Assembly (NCBI GenBank): GCA_021464245.1
Contig: JADCRB010000031.1
Location: 3,199,651-3,263,650 of the forward strand
DNA length: 64,000 nt
Direction of reading: 5' to 3'
Source: Carallia brachiata
Lineage: Eukaryota; Streptophyta; Magnoliopsida; Malpighiales; Rhizophoraceae
Positions 62,461-64,000 of this stretch are shown here, piece by piece. The notes below the pieces were generated by a model, which made no database searches, was not told where the DNA came from, and was given only the letters and a program-made list of their open reading frames with translations. The position numbers were made by a program, and so were the translations under genes. The stretch's first letter is position 1, and each line of letters begins with the position of its first letter.

Positions 62461-62752
62461 CGTGTGTTTATTTCTTATAAAATATTTTACAGGAAAAAAT
62501 TTTATAAGTTTTTCGGCGTTTGTTTTACGAAAAATATTTTACATAGGTAAAATTTGGGAAAAATTTTCAGATTTTTAGGTAAAATAACTTCTCCTTTTAC
62601 AAAGGTAAAATTATTTTAAAAAAAAACACAACATGTATTATAAGTAAATGACAAAGGAAAATTATTATTTTCACTGCAAATATTTTCTCCTACAAATATT
62701 TTACAAATTGTAAGTTATTTTACAACAAATAAACAAACAAACAGACCTTTAG
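62461..62752. mobile_element. AT-rich MITE, relative of the 29059 element
   Basis: The left end GTGTGTTTATTTCTTATAAA and the right end AAATAAACAAACAAACAGAC are inverted versions of a GTTTGTTTGTTTATTT motif. The interior repeats AAAATATTTTAC several times on both strands. No reading frame. Confidence 0.5.
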
Positions 62753-62990
62753 CTCAATTAATCCATCCTCGCAAATTTTGGACGTCCGTATTTTCCTGGT
62801 GAGTAAACTGAGCCGTTGAAATAAACACGTCTGTTAAAAATTTTGCTACATAATTTAATTTTAATTAATAATAAAATAATTATACAATTCATCTAAAAAT
62901 ATATAATAATTTATTTCTTTTTTCTTTTTTAAAATTTTAAATTTATATTACTTTGTTACTACTTTTTTTCATACCCAACTATTACTACCT

Positions 62991-63028
<38 letters not shown>

Positions 63029-63557
63029 AAGTCCCAAACTATATTAGATGCTTAGAAGCCATGCTAAATCTTGGAGTACTATCACGTAATGATCGTAGAC
63101 CTGTTTTTTTTTTTTCACCTCCCTGAAGTATTCAAAAATCTTGGCTTGCATTGGAGACTAACATCATTTCTTTTTTTTTTTTCAACTACTAATCATGGAC
63201 GAATATTTACAGACAAATTCGTAGAAGTGAAATTAGCTCTGGAAAACTCCCCAGGACTCAGCCTACTGGCACCCAAATGGTCATTTTTTGTGATGGGACA
63301 AAATTTCCGACATCTAACATTGATTGATAAGTGAGCGAACATTTTCTTTACAAGGCCTAATTTGGCATTCTTCCCTGCACGGATGCGAATGTGAGGGCTG
63401 GAGCTATCAGAGCCTATCAGCCATGATACGAGTGTCCACCACATTGTCAAGAGCTTTTGGATTTCCAAATCGCCGAGTCGAGCTCCTACACGCGAGATTT
63501 CGATGGCTGCTTCTCATGCACAACACTATTGCCTGAACCCTCCCTCCCTCCCTACTC

Positions 63558-63751
63558 CTAACAATAAAACATCACTCTTTTCACGTTCTCTTTCAAGGCT
63601 GGCAATGGGCGCACACCAGATTCTCCTGCTGCTCGAGTTCCCTTTATGCCATTAACTGTGCCGCTGCATGTAGAACCATTTTCCTGCATCTCTGGTTCCA
63701 TGTAAAATCGAGCGCGAAAAGCAGCTAAATGTGCATAATACGCTGGGGGAA
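63558..63751 (-). CDS. AGO10: Argonaute 10-like, terminal exon (partial gene)
   Basis: This is the last exon of an Argonaute. It opens after acceptor GGGCAG with [20 protein letters not shown], the end of the PIWI domain, and closes [19 protein letters not shown] with TAG at 63560-63558. The insert [10 protein letters not shown] between them resembles AGO10 (PINHEAD/ZWILLE) more than AGO1, whose insert is longer and Met/Gly-rich. AGO10 sequesters miR165/166 in meristems. The preceding exon is outside the window: 63752-64000 reads as intron. The assignment AGO10 over AGO1 is good but not certain from 64 codons. Confidence 0.88.
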
Positions 63752-64000
63752 CTGCCCAGAAACCGAGAGTAAGATATGAGTCACTTGTGAAGCAATAAAA
63801 CATCGACGGGGAAAAGAAAATTCATGGGTCGGATTTTTCAATTCGTTTGTCACATTGGTCATATAACTTCGCTGACAAAAAATTGCCTGCGTTATCAGTC
63901 TAAACTTCAACTAAGACAAATTAACCTAGTTTTAGTGTCTTTATGAACCTGCTGGGAATTTTGTTTTGAGTATAGTTCTAAAGACAGTCGCATTTCATCC

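Larger units (their letters stand above)
57915..63557. other. MIR167 downstream region and AGO10 3' flank
   Basis: This contains a CT microsatellite (58635-58671), T- and A-homopolymers, a SINE-like element (60885-61036), a second weaker SINE-like stretch (about 59758-59900, with GTTTGAACC and a poly-A end), an AT-rich MITE (62461-62752) and another CT microsatellite (62996-63020). The right-hand 250 bases are probably AGO10 3' UTR. Part of the left side may belong to the MIR167 primary transcript. No convincing protein gene is seen; the 130-codon frame at 59159-59551 has no recognisable domain. Confidence 0.5.

Overview
The window is nuclear DNA of a flowering plant, most likely a woody rosid-type eudicot. 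Genes are split into many short exons with GT-AG introns, the spaces between them are very AT-rich, and the products are plant-specific: a chloroplast ELIP, a plant heat-shock factor, miR167 and Argonaute 10. I cannot name the species.

Layout, left to right: 1-593, last exon of a class A heat-stress transcription factor (+). 594-8100, gene-free DNA with fossil transposons, including a Mutator-like miniature element with a perfect 9-bp target duplication at 3426-4232. 8379-16044, an 18-exon dymeclin gene (+). 17027-18011, an early light-induced protein (-), with a 61-bp tandem duplication upstream. 19690-22485, an aldo-keto reductase (-). 23572-26484, a p24-beta cargo receptor (+). 29546-31651, a TSJT1/aluminium-induced protein (+). 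32378-35758, the meiotic recombinase DMC1 (-), with two apparent U12-type introns. 39157-48274, an LRR-EDR1-kinase fusion protein (+), with a 1.3-kb terminal-inverted-repeat element in intron 2. 48275-57700, gene-poor DNA with a LINE RNase H fossil and a plastid rpl2 fragment. 57811-57914, a MIR167 hairpin (+). 63558-63751, last exon of an Argonaute 10-like gene (-).

The order HSF, ELIP, p24, aluminium-induced protein, DMC1, MIR167 matches, as I recall it, Arabidopsis chromosome 3 around At3g22830 to At3g22886. Dymeclin and the LRR-kinase, which sit inside this block here, are neighbours on Arabidopsis chromosome 1 (At1g04200/At1g04210). This looks like an ancestral block that Arabidopsis split between two paralogous segments.

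Three otherwise well-preserved genes carry small frame or splice-site breaks: dymeclin twice, DMC1 once and the LRR-kinase once. Each is explained by loss of one or two bases. Because all have the same character, uncorrected deletion errors in the assembly are as likely as real mutations. The genes form no operon-like pathway. Each has its own promoter and function.
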